A DNA stretch of 22,814 bases, taken from contig SLPX01000380.1 of NCBI GenBank assembly GCA_007131745.1, forward strand, positions 1 to 22,814, given 5' to 3'. The notes under the pieces were generated by a model, which searched no databases, was not told where the DNA came from, and was given only the letters and a program-made list of their open reading frames with translations. Shown here one piece after another: positions 1 through 8,302 of the stretch. The position numbers and the translations under genes are program-made. Source of the DNA: Myxococcales bacterium. Its GTDB lineage: Bacteria; Myxococcota; Polyangia; HGW-17; SLPX01. The stretch's first letter is position 1; every line of letters starts with the position of its first letter.

Positions 1-476
1 TCCTGCATGGCTTCCAGAAGAGCGGATTGAGTTTTCGCGGGCGCGCGGTTGATTTCGTCCGCCAAAATTATGGACGCAAATATCGGACCCTTGTGAAGGA
101 TGAACGTGTTGTCGCGGATATCCAATATGTGTGTTCCGGTTATATCCGCAGGCAGTAGGTCCGGAGTGAACTGGATTCTTCCGAATTCACAACCCAGAAC
201 CCGGCTGAGGGTTTTCACGAGAGTGGTCTTGGCCACCCCGGGAACGCCTTCCATCAATATATGACCCCCGGCCAGAAGCGCGGTGAGTAGATTGTCCATT
301 GTCTCGGACGAGCCCACGTAATGCTTGGCGATTTCTTTTCTGACCGAGGCCGAATGATTGCCCGCCTCTTCGAGTAATTCTCGTGAAAGTTCCGGTTGTT
401 CGTCCGCGCTCCGTTCATCCGGTAAATGACTGCCGAGTTCCTGCATGAAAGACTCCGTGGTTTGCGTGTTAGTCAT
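1..476 (-). CDS. MoxR-family AAA+ ATPase, partial (C-terminal part off the left edge)
   Basis: About 158 N-terminal residues are present. After a charged 40-residue leader come a Walker A loop GVPGVAKT, the MoxR signature RIQFTPDLLPADITGT, and a Walker B region IILADEINRAPAKTQSALLE, where the window ends. These are diagnostic of MoxR ATPases, chaperone-like AAA+ proteins that usually work with a DUF58/von Willebrand-type partner in protein or metal-centre maturation. That partner would lie beyond the left edge. The ATG at 474-476 is preceded by GGGAA at a suitable distance. The gene is divergent from the next one to the right. The family call is firm; the substrate cannot be deduced. Confidence 0.93.
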   Translation of the reverse strand, partial: MTNTQTTESFMQELGSHLPDERSADEQPELSRELLEEAGNHSASVRKEIAKHYVGSSETMDNLLTALLAGGHILMEGVPGVAKTTLVKTLSRVLGCEFGRIQFTPDLLPADITGTHILDIRDNTFILHKGPIFASIILADEINRAPAKTQSALLEAMQ

Positions 477-525
477 TTCCCATGTCAACGTTTTGTCCTG
501 AAAGGACGCTTTCTTTTAGACCGTG

Positions 526-555
526 ATTATGCGGTCCCCGGGTTCCATCGATCAA
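526..555 (-). promoter_or_regulatory. Possible sigma-70-type promoter for the MoxR gene
   Basis: On the minus strand a TTGATC -35-like hexamer (550-555) and a CATAAT -10-like hexamer (526-531) are separated by 18 bases, about 50 bases upstream of the MoxR start. The match is imperfect and rests on sequence alone. Confidence 0.35.
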
Positions 556-688
556 GTATTAAAAACCACACAAAGATTGAGTCAAGAAGCGAATGGAAGT
601 AGAGTCGACATAATACATGCTTCGACGGAGTAACTGCCGGATCCGGTGGAACATTTGCGGACACACGTTCATGGAGCGCCCGAGGTTT

Positions 689-1690
689 ATGCTCTTACCT
701 TGCAACTTGAAAACATGTTCGGCGATGAGTTTGCTTTTAACTGCACTTTTCACGATTTGTTGCGCCTCCAAAACCGCCAAGTTGAAACCACCGCCCGCTC
801 TTGGGGACGAGGGACGAATTCCCCTTGAGCTGAAAATTCTTCCTTCAGGCGATGATTTAATTGTTTGGGGAGACATGGCAAGAATCAGACGCTGGCCTCC
901 CGCTCGCAACATCATGCAAAAAAATGAAAAAACATTGCAAAAGCTGGTCGCACGTTTCCGGGAGGTTCACGGCTTGGATCCTTGGCGCGATCTTGACGTG
1001 ATATTGATTTCAGCTCCTCTCAGCGGGTCGGAGCGGTCCATGAATCTCCTGTTGAAAGGGAAGGGGATAAAACCCTCCTTGATGGAATCCATGGGTCGGA
1101 TTATGGAAGAAATGGGAACCTTGAAACGTACGCGCTACCGGGAAACAGCTTTGATGGAAGTGGGGCGTATGTGTATAGGTTTCCCGGATGAAAATACCGC
1201 TGCATCTTCAACCGGCGTCTGGGTTCGTCGACTGGTGGACCTCATGCAGGGTTTTCCTGAAGAGAGTGTTACCGAAAACGAAGACATGATGTACATCTGG
1301 AGGATGCTGTTGTCGGAAACAATGGGGAACCGTGCGCCCGCCCTTGCGGCCGTTGCAGTTGTACCTCATGAACTCTCCAATCGGTTTTCCAAGGAGTTGG
1401 GCACGGAAGTCCGATTTGATTCCTTTGGGGTTCGAGTCTCGCTGGGAAGATGGCTGGGGGTTGCGGCCGTATTCAGAGCGCCCGACAAGGAACATGCCGA
1501 AAAACTGGTCGCCGGTCTTGGCAGATGGGCCGGGACTTTTTTTAAATCGGGGTGGATCGTAAAATCGGGAATGGAAGAACTGGTTCGACTTTTACATGTA
1601 CATTCCGAGGGAAAATACGTGTATGTTCAATTCTCGCTTCCGGGGGAGCTGTTTGAAAAGATCGTGAAACTCATTATCGCCGAAAAATGA
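689..1690 (+). CDS. Hypothetical exported protein (about 333 aa)
   Basis: I do not recognise a named family. The frame is open from 617. I prefer the ATG at 689 because GAGG lies just upstream and the product then has a classic export signal: a short polar start, the hydrophobic stretch MSLLLTALFTICC, then a Cys-containing cleavage region that could be a degenerate lipobox. An ATG at 722 is an alternative start. The mature part begins IPLELKILPSGDDLIVWGDMARIR and continues with a 'GLDPWRDLDVILISAPL' stretch. From memory this resembles uncharacterised exported myxobacterial proteins that pair 'WGDxARxR' with 'GxDPxRDLDxVxI'. No transmembrane segment follows the signal. It converges with the gene at 1719-2054, with 28 bases between stops. 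Probably real and exported; function unknown. Confidence 0.7.
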   Translation: MLLPCNLKTCSAMSLLLTALFTICCASKTAKLKPPPALGDEGRIPLELKILPSGDDLIVWGDMARIRRWPPARNIMQKNEKTLQKLVARFREVHGLDPWRDLDVILISAPLSGSERSMNLLLKGKGIKPSLMESMGRIMEEMGTLKRTRYRETALMEVGRMCIGFPDENTAASSTGVWVRRLVDLMQGFPEESVTENEDMMYIWRMLLSETMGNRAPALAAVAVVPHELSNRFSKELGTEVRFDSFGVRVSLGRWLGVAAVFRAPDKEHAEKLVAGLGRWAGTFFKSGWIVKSGMEELVRLLHVHSEGKYVYVQFSLPGELFEKIVKLIIAEK

Positions 1691-1718
1691 ACTCAGACCC
1701 CCAAACGGGCGGGATTCA

Positions 1719-2054
1719 TCAATGCAGGGCGGATGCGATCACGTGGAGCCTGCGCTTGAGACTTCCCAGGGTGTCTTCGAGATACTCGATTTCCCTGTGC
1801 ACAGATCGATCCATGGCCAAGTCCCTGACTTCACACGCCTGAAGGTCTTCTCTGTCCAGGGCGTTTAGCGCTTTTACCAGGAAGCTTTCGATTCCGTTGA
1901 GCGCATTGGCTGTTTCTCTTAGATCATCATCAACCAGGAGCGCGTGGTTTTTCAACCTGCGATTCGAGTTCAGATGATGACTGAAGGTTCCCTCGCGTTC
2001 AATCAGCCTGTCTCTTTTGCGTCGGTTGTTCTCCGGCTTGTTTTGAGTATCCAT
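1719..2054 (-). CDS. Hypothetical small helical protein (111 aa)
   Basis: The product is strongly charged, with no signal peptide or membrane segment. A basic, Asn/Arg-rich N-terminus (about 1-35) is followed by helices with heptad-like Leu/Ile spacing (about 38-108), suggesting a coiled coil or helical bundle. The ATG at 2054 has AGGAAGG seven bases upstream, and a good promoter lies just beyond. No family is recognised. With a real RBS, a promoter and no competing frame, I think it is a gene, probably cytoplasmic, role unknown. Confidence 0.6.
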   Translation of the reverse strand: MDTQNKPENNRRKRDRLIEREGTFSHHLNSNRRLKNHALLVDDDLRETANALNGIESFLVKALNALDREDLQACEVRDLAMDRSVHREIEYLEDTLGSLKRRLHVIASALH

Positions 2055-2104
2055 GATGACCTTCCTGTTCTTGACGTTTTCGCTGTGAAAACATTCCTCA
2101 CCTT

Positions 2105-2133
2105 TTTTTATTGCAGGTCCGCGAATGTGTCAA
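2105..2133 (-). promoter_or_regulatory. Sigma-70-type promoter for the 111-aa gene
   Basis: On the minus strand a perfect TTGACA (2128-2133) is followed 17 bases later by TAAAAA (2105-2110), about 50 bases upstream of the start codon at 2054. Spacing is optimal and the -35 box matches consensus. Confidence 0.55.
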
Positions 2134-2189
2134 AAAAAGCCGTTTCTCCTAAGTCTGGATGAATGATTCCAAGATGTTCGGCGTTCGGC

Positions 2190-2218
2190 TTGATCCTGCA
2201 ACACAAGCAAGGTAAAAT
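2190..2218 (+). promoter_or_regulatory. Sigma-70-type promoter for the Cys-repeat/Gly-rich gene
   Basis: TTGATC (2190-2195), a 17-base spacer and TAAAAT (2213-2218) lie 46 bases before the ATG at 2265. It is back to back with the promoter of the divergent 111-aa gene, so the roughly 210-base gap is a bidirectional promoter region. Confidence 0.55.
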
Positions 2219-2264
2219 TCTAATAGTTTAGCACGCACATTTGTTGGATCCGGAAGAGTTTCTG

Positions 2265-3665
2265 ATGTTCAAAAACTTGAATTGTTTACGGTCGGGATCG
2301 TGGATCCGCAAAGGATCCTTGTGGGCCTGTATTCTTGTCTTTGCTGTAGGTTTTTATTGTAGTTGCAGAATTAGTTTTCCGGGATCCGGCAAGAGAGTTG
2401 ATGCATCTGTCTCATGGTGCCTGGACGATACCTGCATTGAGGGTTGCTGTGATAAGGGGGGCGGCTGTCTTGACGGCGTTGAAGATATTGCCTGCGGTTC
2501 CGGAGGAGCAAACTGCGAAAACTGCCTGGAAAAAGGTCTTATTTGCAGGGAGGGGGCGTGCGTCGACCCATCGGTTGACCCTGACGGTGGAATCAATCAA
2601 AATTGCGAACCGTCGAATTGCAGTGGTTGCTGCGATGGAGATACATGCAGGGAAGGGGATCTGGATTCCGAATGCGGGATAGGAGGTGGAGAATGCGTGG
2701 ACTGTATGGGAGGAACCATATGCCTGAACGGCGAATGCATCGTGCCGTGCGGGCCGAACAACTGCCAGGGTTGCTGCACCGACATTTGCATGGATGGAAA
2801 CACCCCTTCCGCGTGTGGAACCGGCGGAGAAGGCTGCGTGGAGTGCGCTGCAGGAGCGAACTGCATCAACGGCAGGTGTCACCATGGGATTTATGGAGAG
2901 GGCGGAGATATTGCTCATTCGGGAGGCTATCGCATACATACGTTCAAATCCAACGGTGTGTTCACCGTAATTCATCCCGGACAATGCGAAGTCCTGATAA
3001 TCGCCGGAGGAGGCGGAGGAGGATCCAATAACGCCGGCGGAGGCGGTGGTGGTGGTTATGTGCACGCCACCGGGTTGGATGTAGGCGCGGGGAGTCACGA
3101 TATCGTGGTGGGCGGCGGTGGGCAAGGGGTCGGAGGCGGCGGAAGAGGTTCAAAAGGCGGAAATTCAACAGCATTGGGATTGACCGCGGAAGGTGGAGGA
3201 GGGGGGGGAGGTTCCAACAACATTCACGGCGGGTCGGGCGGCTGTGGTGGAGGAGGGGCGGGCCAAGGGGACCACAATGCCGGCGGGAGCGGAGGAACGG
3301 GAAACCAGGGAGGAAACGGCGGCGGATCAAGTTGGCTTGCTGCCGGCGGAGGCGGAGGCGCTGGAGGCAACGGCAACAATCCGCCTGGATATTACACCGG
3401 GGGAAATGGTGGTCCCGGCAGGTCTTTTTCCATTTCAGGTAGTTCGGTTACATATGCAGGAGGAGGAGGCGGTGGTGGATATCACGGGGACTTGAGCAGC
3501 GGAGGATCAGGTGGCGGCGGCCGGGGAGGAAACGCAGGGGGCGGTCAAAGCGGCGGACCCACAAGTGGAACCGACGGCCTGGGAGGAGGAGGAGGCGCCG
3601 CGGGAGGGGGACAAAACGGAGCGAGGGGAGGAAGCGGCGTGGTGATCATCCGCTATCCATTTTAG
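2265..3665 (+). CDS. Exported protein: three Cys-rich repeats plus a C-terminal glycine-rich domain
   Basis: The start is the ATG at 2265, preceded by GGAAGAG; a TTG at 2241 in the same frame is less likely. A basic N-terminus and the hydrophobic segment WACILVFAVGFYCSC form a signal peptide or lipoprotein signal with a weak lipobox. Residues about 45-210 hold three repeats of the form 'C...NCxGCCDxxxCxxGxxxxxCGxGGxxCxxC', including a full GCC motif in each. After a linker with FTVIHPGQCEVLIIAGGGGG, roughly 230 residues consist of Gly-rich runs with Asn and Ser, ending in GGSGVVIIRYPF. That ending is the hallmark of the glycine-rich domain of some phage tail-fibre and bacterial surface proteins. 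The expected product is a secreted, disulfide-rich surface protein whose Gly-rich tail folds as a polyglycine lattice or adhesive tip. The ligand is unknown. Confidence 0.85.
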   Translation: MFKNLNCLRSGSWIRKGSLWACILVFAVGFYCSCRISFPGSGKRVDASVSWCLDDTCIEGCCDKGGGCLDGVEDIACGSGGANCENCLEKGLICREGACVDPSVDPDGGINQNCEPSNCSGCCDGDTCREGDLDSECGIGGGECVDCMGGTICLNGECIVPCGPNNCQGCCTDICMDGNTPSACGTGGEGCVECAAGANCINGRCHHGIYGEGGDIAHSGGYRIHTFKSNGVFTVIHPGQCEVLIIAGGGGGGSNNAGGGGGGGYVHATGLDVGAGSHDIVVGGGGQGVGGGGRGSKGGNSTALGLTAEGGGGGGGSNNIHGGSGGCGGGGAGQGDHNAGGSGGTGNQGGNGGGSSWLAAGGGGGAGGNGNNPPGYYTGGNGGPGRSFSISGSSVTYAGGGGGGGYHGDLSSGGSGGGGRGGNAGGGQSGGPTSGTDGLGGGGGAAGGGQNGARGGSGVVIIRYPF

Positions 3666-3718
3666 ACCCGACTTGAAAATAGTGCTTACTCAATGCTCAA
3701 AATGAGAAGTGAAACTCT

Positions 3719-3750
3719 CCCGCGGCCGGCCGGCGGATGCGTTTGTTTTT
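3719..3750 (+). terminator. Weak candidate terminator after the Gly-rich gene
   Basis: A GC-rich self-complementary stretch (CCGC, GGCCGGCC, GCGG) about 55 bases after the stop codon is followed by GTTTGTTTTT. The stem is not clean, so this is tentative. It lies in the short gap between convergent genes. Confidence 0.25.
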
Positions 3751-3786
3751 GAAATAGATAGTGTTCAGGAGATTTATCGCGGAAAG

Positions 3787-5424
3787 TCATTCCACCAGGC
3801 CGCACGCGTACCATTCCGCTTTGAGTCTGTCGTAGTAAATCCACAGAAGCATTCCGCTGGAGGTTTCTACGAACCAGTACTCCCTGTATACCGGTGAGCG
3901 CCACCAGCCTCCCGATACGATGTAAGGACCGCCCCGCTTGCGTATTTTTCTTTTTGCCGTCTTTCGGTTTTTCGAGATTGTTGCAGAATCATCGGGTGAG
4001 GGTGTTTCCATGCGCGGGATATAAAAGTACTCGGGCGGATCAACAGGTTCGAAATCATCCGCCTCACGGGAAGCGGTTTCAGCTGGTTTTCGTCCGCAAA
4101 AAAGCGGCAGGGGCCTGGCGAAAAAACGCCGGACAAGGGCGCATGGTTTCCGCGGGAATTTTTTTGGATTTTCAACATCGGGCGAAAAATCGCCCGGTCG
4201 TTCCATGGGTTTCCAGGAAAACCGTCCTTCGGGCATGTGCGCGGTTTTGAGTTCGGCGCGGCAAACGGCGTCATCACCCAACTCGGCCCTGATGCGGGCG
4301 AGCGCGAGACCGCCGGCGTGTAAATCCCGGCGGGGACGAATGTCGAAAAGCCCTTGTTGCGCATAAGCTCTTTTCACCGGTTCCACTTCCACTTCCAGCG
4401 AACGGACCGCGGCGGACAACCCCTTGCTTTCAAGCCTGAGCCTTGCGAGGTCGGTGAAAAAGGATGTTTTGCATGTCGGCTCAGCGGGACGGATGCGCTC
4501 TTGTACCCGGGATTTTTCGTTGTCATCAAGTATGAGCCGCACCGTCATGGATGCAGCGGATAGGTCTTCTTTGATCAGCCTGTCAAAAAGAGGGTGAAGC
4601 GCCCGCTTGATCAGAAAAACCAGGCCCGAGATGTAGGGTTCCGGATTTTCTTCAAGGTCGATTCTTTGAAGGTAAGGTTTTCGGTGCATGCAGGCTTGAA
4701 TGGGAAGCTCGATATCGTAAGACGCGGTGCGGTGAAGCAGGTGGAGGTCTTTTCCGTAACGGCTCAGTATTCCGGTGGCCGGAAGTTCGAGGAAATCACC
4801 GAGAGTCTTGACTCCCAGGCGGGTCAGGCTTTCAAGCGCGCGTGCCGGCGGATCCAGGCGGTCGAATGGAATGCGCCGGAGCAGTTCCCGCTCTTCTTTT
4901 AGATCCTTGCAAATCAGGATATTTCCCCCCCGGTATTCGTCGCCCGGAAATTGAGCGCCAAGCGCCAGGGCCATAACCCCGAAACCGCGGAACCCCAAAA
5001 CCAGCCGCGTGAAAAAACTTTTTTTTGAAAGCATCCCTGAAACTTCCAAGGCCCAATCGGTGATGCGCGGCCAGATCAGGTCCAATCCCGAGAGGCTCAT
5101 CCGGAAAACGCCCGGGTTTTCAGCGACAGGTTCCACGTCCGGGGAATATTGCTGCAACGCTACTGTAAGCTCTTCGTTTTCCCGCAGGCATTCTTCAGGG
5201 GAAACCACTTCAGTTCTGAGTCCTCGGGCGAAAGATAGAGCGGAAGAAAACTTCATTCCACGGGATACGCCCAGAGCTTTCGCTATTTCGTTTACATGTG
5301 AAATGGGGTCGTTCGGATTGTCCGAATCCATAACCGCGGCGGGAACGTCTTTCAGGCCTGGGTTTCGGCGCAATAGTATTTGAAGCGGCAATGCCGGGAT
5401 GAGCACACACGCCAGGCGGACCAT
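3787..5424 (-). CDS. imuB: ImuB, catalytically inactive Y-family polymerase homologue of the SOS mutasome
   Basis: The 545-residue product has the Y-family architecture: a palm/finger-like region (1-120, with LACVLIPALP at the start), helix-hairpin-helix-like LESLTRLGVKTLGDFLELP (about 198-216), and a little-finger region. The acidic residues that bind metal in true Y-family polymerases are missing: the N-terminal Asp pair is replaced within VLIP, and the Asp-Glu pair aligns with ENPGVF (about 102-107). This is normal for ImuB, an adaptor rather than a polymerase. QQGLF at 356-360 is a plausible beta-clamp binding motif. The C-terminus has the typical ImuB ending around GGWWRSPVYREYWFVET. The start ATG at 5424 follows imuA after 12 bases and has an AGG-type RBS. 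It is the last gene of lexA-imuA-imuB, so it should be DNA-damage inducible. Confidence 0.93.
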   Translation of the reverse strand: MVRLACVLIPALPLQILLRRNPGLKDVPAAVMDSDNPNDPISHVNEIAKALGVSRGMKFSSALSFARGLRTEVVSPEECLRENEELTVALQQYSPDVEPVAENPGVFRMSLSGLDLIWPRITDWALEVSGMLSKKSFFTRLVLGFRGFGVMALALGAQFPGDEYRGGNILICKDLKEERELLRRIPFDRLDPPARALESLTRLGVKTLGDFLELPATGILSRYGKDLHLLHRTASYDIELPIQACMHRKPYLQRIDLEENPEPYISGLVFLIKRALHPLFDRLIKEDLSAASMTVRLILDDNEKSRVQERIRPAEPTCKTSFFTDLARLRLESKGLSAAVRSLEVEVEPVKRAYAQQGLFDIRPRRDLHAGGLALARIRAELGDDAVCRAELKTAHMPEGRFSWKPMERPGDFSPDVENPKKFPRKPCALVRRFFARPLPLFCGRKPAETASREADDFEPVDPPEYFYIPRMETPSPDDSATISKNRKTAKRKIRKRGGPYIVSGGWWRSPVYREYWFVETSSGMLLWIYYDRLKAEWYACGLVE

Positions 5425-5436
5425 GCCGAAACCTCG

Positions 5437-6204
5437 TTACGTCAAACCGGGCGGAGAAGAGCATGTTTTCTTGCGGCGTCTTCCCGGGCCTCGCATCTTG
5501 TCTTTCAGGATTTCCACCGTGCAGTAGAAATCACCCTGATCATGGATTGTATTTTTTATCCCGGCAGGCATGCGCAGCGCTTCACCGTGCAGTGAAATCA
5601 GGGAACCGAGGGAACCGCAGCGCGCGGACTTTCTTGTAAGAAAAAGGACTGCGGTATGGTGTTTCAACACCGCCCCCTTGAGTTCTGAAAGCGCATGGCG
5701 GGGCATGTTGATCAATCGGCCCAGGTCTACCACCACCAGGCCGAAAGCGCCTGAACGGACAAGTATCCGCGCCGCTCGGACAGCTCTGGAAACAATGATT
5801 TCAGGTTTCGAGTTCCGTTCATTGATCCGGATAACGGGCAAGATGAAAACGTTTACACCCGTATCCGCAGCGTCAGGGGGGAAGAAAGGATCAAGGCCGG
5901 TCATCACCCAGCATACCGGCTCCCCCTTGCGTTGAGCTTCGGCTACAAGTTGCATGGAAACGGTCAGAAGAGCCGACGCTGTTTCATCGGGCGCTGAAAG
6001 TTCGATTAGCCGTCCGGCCAGTTCTCCCATGTTCAAAAAGCCGGTCGATGTTTCCTGTTGTCCGTCCGCGTGTCTTTTGAGCGATGAAGCTCTTTTTACG
6101 CCTTTCAGGTTTGACAGCAGAAGAAGCTTGCTTTTCCTGTCGGTTTTTTCCACGCACGCTGTTGTGTCGTATGCATTTATTCGTGGCATTGGTTCATGTA
6201 TCAC
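5437..6204 (-). CDS. imuA: ImuA, RecA/SulA-like partner of ImuB
   Basis: A 255-residue protein with an ImuA/RecA-like core: MGELAGRLIELSAPDETASALLTV (about 58-81) occupies the place of the P-loop, followed by beta strands ending in CWVMTG, VFILPVIRI and LVVVDLGRLI (a Walker B-like strand). The P-loop has no Gly-Lys-Ser/Thr, so ATP binding is doubtful; degenerate loops are common in this group. In known systems ImuA bridges ImuB, RecA and the polymerase. The start GTG at 6204 overlaps the lexA stop in a GTGA arrangement, which indicates translational coupling. An in-frame ATG at 6189 is an alternative. The assignment rests on the core sequence plus the lexA-X-imuB gene order. Confidence 0.85.
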   Translation of the reverse strand: MIHEPMPRINAYDTTACVEKTDRKSKLLLLSNLKGVKRASSLKRHADGQQETSTGFLNMGELAGRLIELSAPDETASALLTVSMQLVAEAQRKGEPVCWVMTGLDPFFPPDAADTGVNVFILPVIRINERNSKPEIIVSRAVRAARILVRSGAFGLVVVDLGRLINMPRHALSELKGAVLKHHTAVLFLTRKSARCGSLGSLISLHGEALRMPAGIKNTIHDQGDFYCTVEILKDKMRGPGRRRKKTCSSPPGLT

Positions 6205-6842
6205 AAAGTCAGCAAGACATTTTCCGAGATACGGTTTTCCAGGTAACGCCTGACCTGGATCACTTTTCCCAGGATGCGCACTTCCCGCGGATCCGGCGTA
6301 ATAACCGGAAAATCAGGATTTTCAGGGTGCAATTCAATTCCGCGCTTGCGAATCACGAGGCGTTTTACGGTGGCTTCATCCCCCACCAGGGCGACCACTA
6401 TTTCCCCGTTTCGCGCACGATTCTGCCGTCGCACGATGACAACGTCGTGAGGCAGTATTCCTGCTCCGGTCATGCTTTCCCCCCGGACCTTCAGAGCAAA
6501 GAGTTCTTCGCCGGGCGAAGCAGCGTGAACCATTACGTAGCCTTCGGGGTTTTGCTCCGCGGTGGTCAAATCCCCGGCCTGTACCAGGCCCAGCATGGGG
6601 ACCATGAGTGAAACCGAACTCAGGCCGGCAGGCAGACGGTAGCTGCGAGCCCGCCCTCCCGGTTCCTTTTTAAGGCGTCCCTGCGCCACAAGAGCTTCGA
6701 GATGCTCCCGGGCCGTCTGCACGGCCTTGAATCCGAAAGCGTCCCGCACCTCCCTTACCGTAGGGGGCGATCCTTCCAGGATGCGGCGCCTTACGTATCC
6801 GTAAACCCGTTCTCTTGTTTTTCCTGGTGGGGTGGGTCCCAT
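6201..6842 (-). CDS. lexA: LexA repressor, SOS regulator with autocleavage domain
   Basis: The 213-residue product has an N-terminal winged helix (about 8-70; TVREVRDAFGFKAVQTAREHLEAL is the recognition part) and a C-terminal S24 domain. The cleavage bond is Ala89-Gly90 (VQAGDL), the catalytic Ser is 123 (GESMTGAGI) and the Lys is 160 (GDEATVKRL), all in the expected order. The length is close to the 202 residues of E. coli LexA. The recognition helix differs from E. coli, so a non-enterobacterial operator is expected, and a 20-bp palindrome lies in its own promoter. The ATG at 6842 has GAGG seven bases upstream. It is the first gene of an operon with imuA and imuB. On DNA damage RecA would trigger cleavage and induce all three. 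Confidence 0.97.
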   Translation of the reverse strand: MGPTPPGKTRERVYGYVRRRILEGSPPTVREVRDAFGFKAVQTAREHLEALVAQGRLKKEPGGRARSYRLPAGLSSVSLMVPMLGLVQAGDLTTAEQNPEGYVMVHAASPGEELFALKVRGESMTGAGILPHDVVIVRRQNRARNGEIVVALVGDEATVKRLVIRKRGIELHPENPDFPVITPDPREVRILGKVIQVRRYLENRISENVLLTL

Positions 6843-6880
6843 GGCGTACCTCGCATTTTGCGCATTTTTAACCTTCTTTT

Positions 6881-6909
6881 CTTGTACCAGACAAATGTAT
6901 GGTATTCAA
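6881..6909 (-). promoter_or_regulatory. lexA-imuAB promoter
   Basis: On the minus strand TTGAAT (6904-6909) and TACAAG (6881-6886) are separated by exactly 17 bases, about 40 bases upstream of the lexA ATG. The spacer is filled by the palindrome listed separately, the usual design of a promoter repressed by steric occlusion. Confidence 0.6.
6885..6904. promoter_or_regulatory. Candidate LexA operator (20-bp palindrome)
   Basis: The sequence is TACCA-N10-TGGTA with a further ACA..TGT pair inside, giving 8 of 10 symmetric positions paired. It lies between the -35 and -10 boxes of the lexA promoter. It does not match the operators I know for E. coli (CTGT-N8-ACAG), Bacillus (GAAC-N4-GTTC) or alphaproteobacteria (GTTC-N7-GTTC). 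The LexA assignment rests on location and symmetry. Confidence 0.55.
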
Positions 6910-6979
6910 GAAAAAAAGCAAGGTCAGGTTTTCAGTTAAAACCACCGAGGCGATTCTCGACCACCAAATGTGAGAGTGA

Positions 6980-8302
6980 TTAGATGCCGGAGAACTGCAC
7001 AGGATTGAAGCGAAGCGAAGGGATTTGAACGCTGGAATAAGGGTAGGGGTCGTTTCCTGTTTCTGTAAGCGCTTTCCAGAATTCCAAGTGGTTTCCTGCC
7101 AAATTCATTTCGGTTATGGGAATCGAGGGACGTCCGTTTTCCACCAGCATTCCCCGTATTCCGATGGAGAAGTCGCCTGTTGCCGTGTTGGAGTTTCCCC
7201 CTGAAAAATCGGTGATAAAAATACCTTCCCCCATTTGTTCCATCAGTTTAACCGCGCTTTTATCGCCGGTCTTGAAAACCAGGTTCGTGGATGTTCCACT
7301 GGTGGATTCCATGTCCATCTTGGATGCATAGTAATTGTCCAGGTAAAAACTCTTCAGTACCCCCTTTTCAAAAACGGGCCTCACCCTGGTGCTCATTCCT
7401 TCCCTGTCATAAGTGCGGGAGCCCAAACCTTTTTTTATGTGAGGGTGGTCGGTAATATCAAGAAAACGGCTTCCCACCTCCTGGTTCTTTTTGTCTTTGA
7501 GGAAGGAGCGATCCTGTTGCAACACACTGCCGTACAGCGGCCTCAACAGGTGGCCGAGCAATCGCGCTGCGCACGCGTTTTCAATGATGCAGGGGTAGCG
7601 GCCGGATCGGACCGGACCGGCTCCCCGCATGAGTAAGGCCCGGCGGGTGGCTTCCCTGCCTATGGATGCGGGTTCGGGAAGATCCGATGCGTTTCTGCAC
7701 CCGGCATACCACCATTCCCTGGGTCTTCGGTCTCCTTCGTCTTTGACCGATGTAGCGGCCCAAAATGAGAAGTTGGTGGATCGAGATTTTCCTTCCATGC
7801 CGTTTGTGGATACCATCACCGATTCCGAGTAAGCGCTTGAGCAACCCGTGCTGACCGATATAATATATTTTGCACCTTCTTCGGTTCGAGCGGCGGCCTC
7901 AATCTCCTGGGCGATTTCCCTACGCATTTCAGGAGTCATCGACTTGGCGCCGGCTTCATCGCAGATCTGAAGATCGTCGGTCGTTCTGTCTTTGTAACGA
8001 TCCGGATTCGGAAGCTTGCGGTGAGGGTCACGCGTAAGATATCGCGTGGCCGCGATCGTGTCTTCCACAAAACGGTCCAGTGCTTCGGGCCGGAGATCGC
8101 TTGTTGAATTGCTTGAGTATCGGCCGTCCACGAAGAGTTGGATTCCCAACCCCATTCCGGTGGATTCCCGTAGACGATCCAGCTTTCCGTCTCTCCATTC
8201 AACGGTTGATCGAAGTACACGGTTCAACGAGACGCGGGCGTGCCCGGCTTTATTCGCCTTGCCGGCCGTCTCACGCGCTATATCGAGCAGTTTTCGATTC
8301 AC
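6980..8302 (-). CDS. TldE/PmbA-type subunit of a TldD/TldE metalloprotease
   Basis: A 440-residue product of the TldD/PmbA (peptidase U62) family. It has the N-terminal family region (VEWRDGKLDRLRESTGMGLGIQLFVDGRYSSNSTSDL) and the C-terminal STSGTSTNLVFKTGDKS and FSIGIRGMLVENG blocks, but no HExxxH, which marks it as the non-catalytic TldE/PmbA partner. The frame is open to 8389, but the GTG at 8302 is preferred: GGAGGGAGG lies a few bases upstream and the codon overlaps the stop of the upstream gene as GTGA, the sign of translational coupling. No signal peptide is seen. In E. coli TldD/TldE the heterodimer degrades unfolded peptides and matures microcin B17 and similar substrates. Here the substrate is unknown, and the exported partner raises a localisation question. 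Confidence 0.9.
   Translation of the reverse strand: MNRKLLDIARETAGKANKAGHARVSLNRVLRSTVEWRDGKLDRLRESTGMGLGIQLFVDGRYSSNSTSDLRPEALDRFVEDTIAATRYLTRDPHRKLPNPDRYKDRTTDDLQICDEAGAKSMTPEMRREIAQEIEAAARTEEGAKYIISVSTGCSSAYSESVMVSTNGMEGKSRSTNFSFWAATSVKDEGDRRPREWWYAGCRNASDLPEPASIGREATRRALLMRGAGPVRSGRYPCIIENACAARLLGHLLRPLYGSVLQQDRSFLKDKKNQEVGSRFLDITDHPHIKKGLGSRTYDREGMSTRVRPVFEKGVLKSFYLDNYYASKMDMESTSGTSTNLVFKTGDKSAVKLMEQMGEGIFITDFSGGNSNTATGDFSIGIRGMLVENGRPSIPITEMNLAGNHLEFWKALTETGNDPYPYSSVQIPSLRFNPVQFSGI

Noticed and set aside
2412..3125. 237-aa minus-strand frame
   Set aside because: Antisense to the Cys-repeat/Gly-rich gene; open because of biased Gly and Cys codons.
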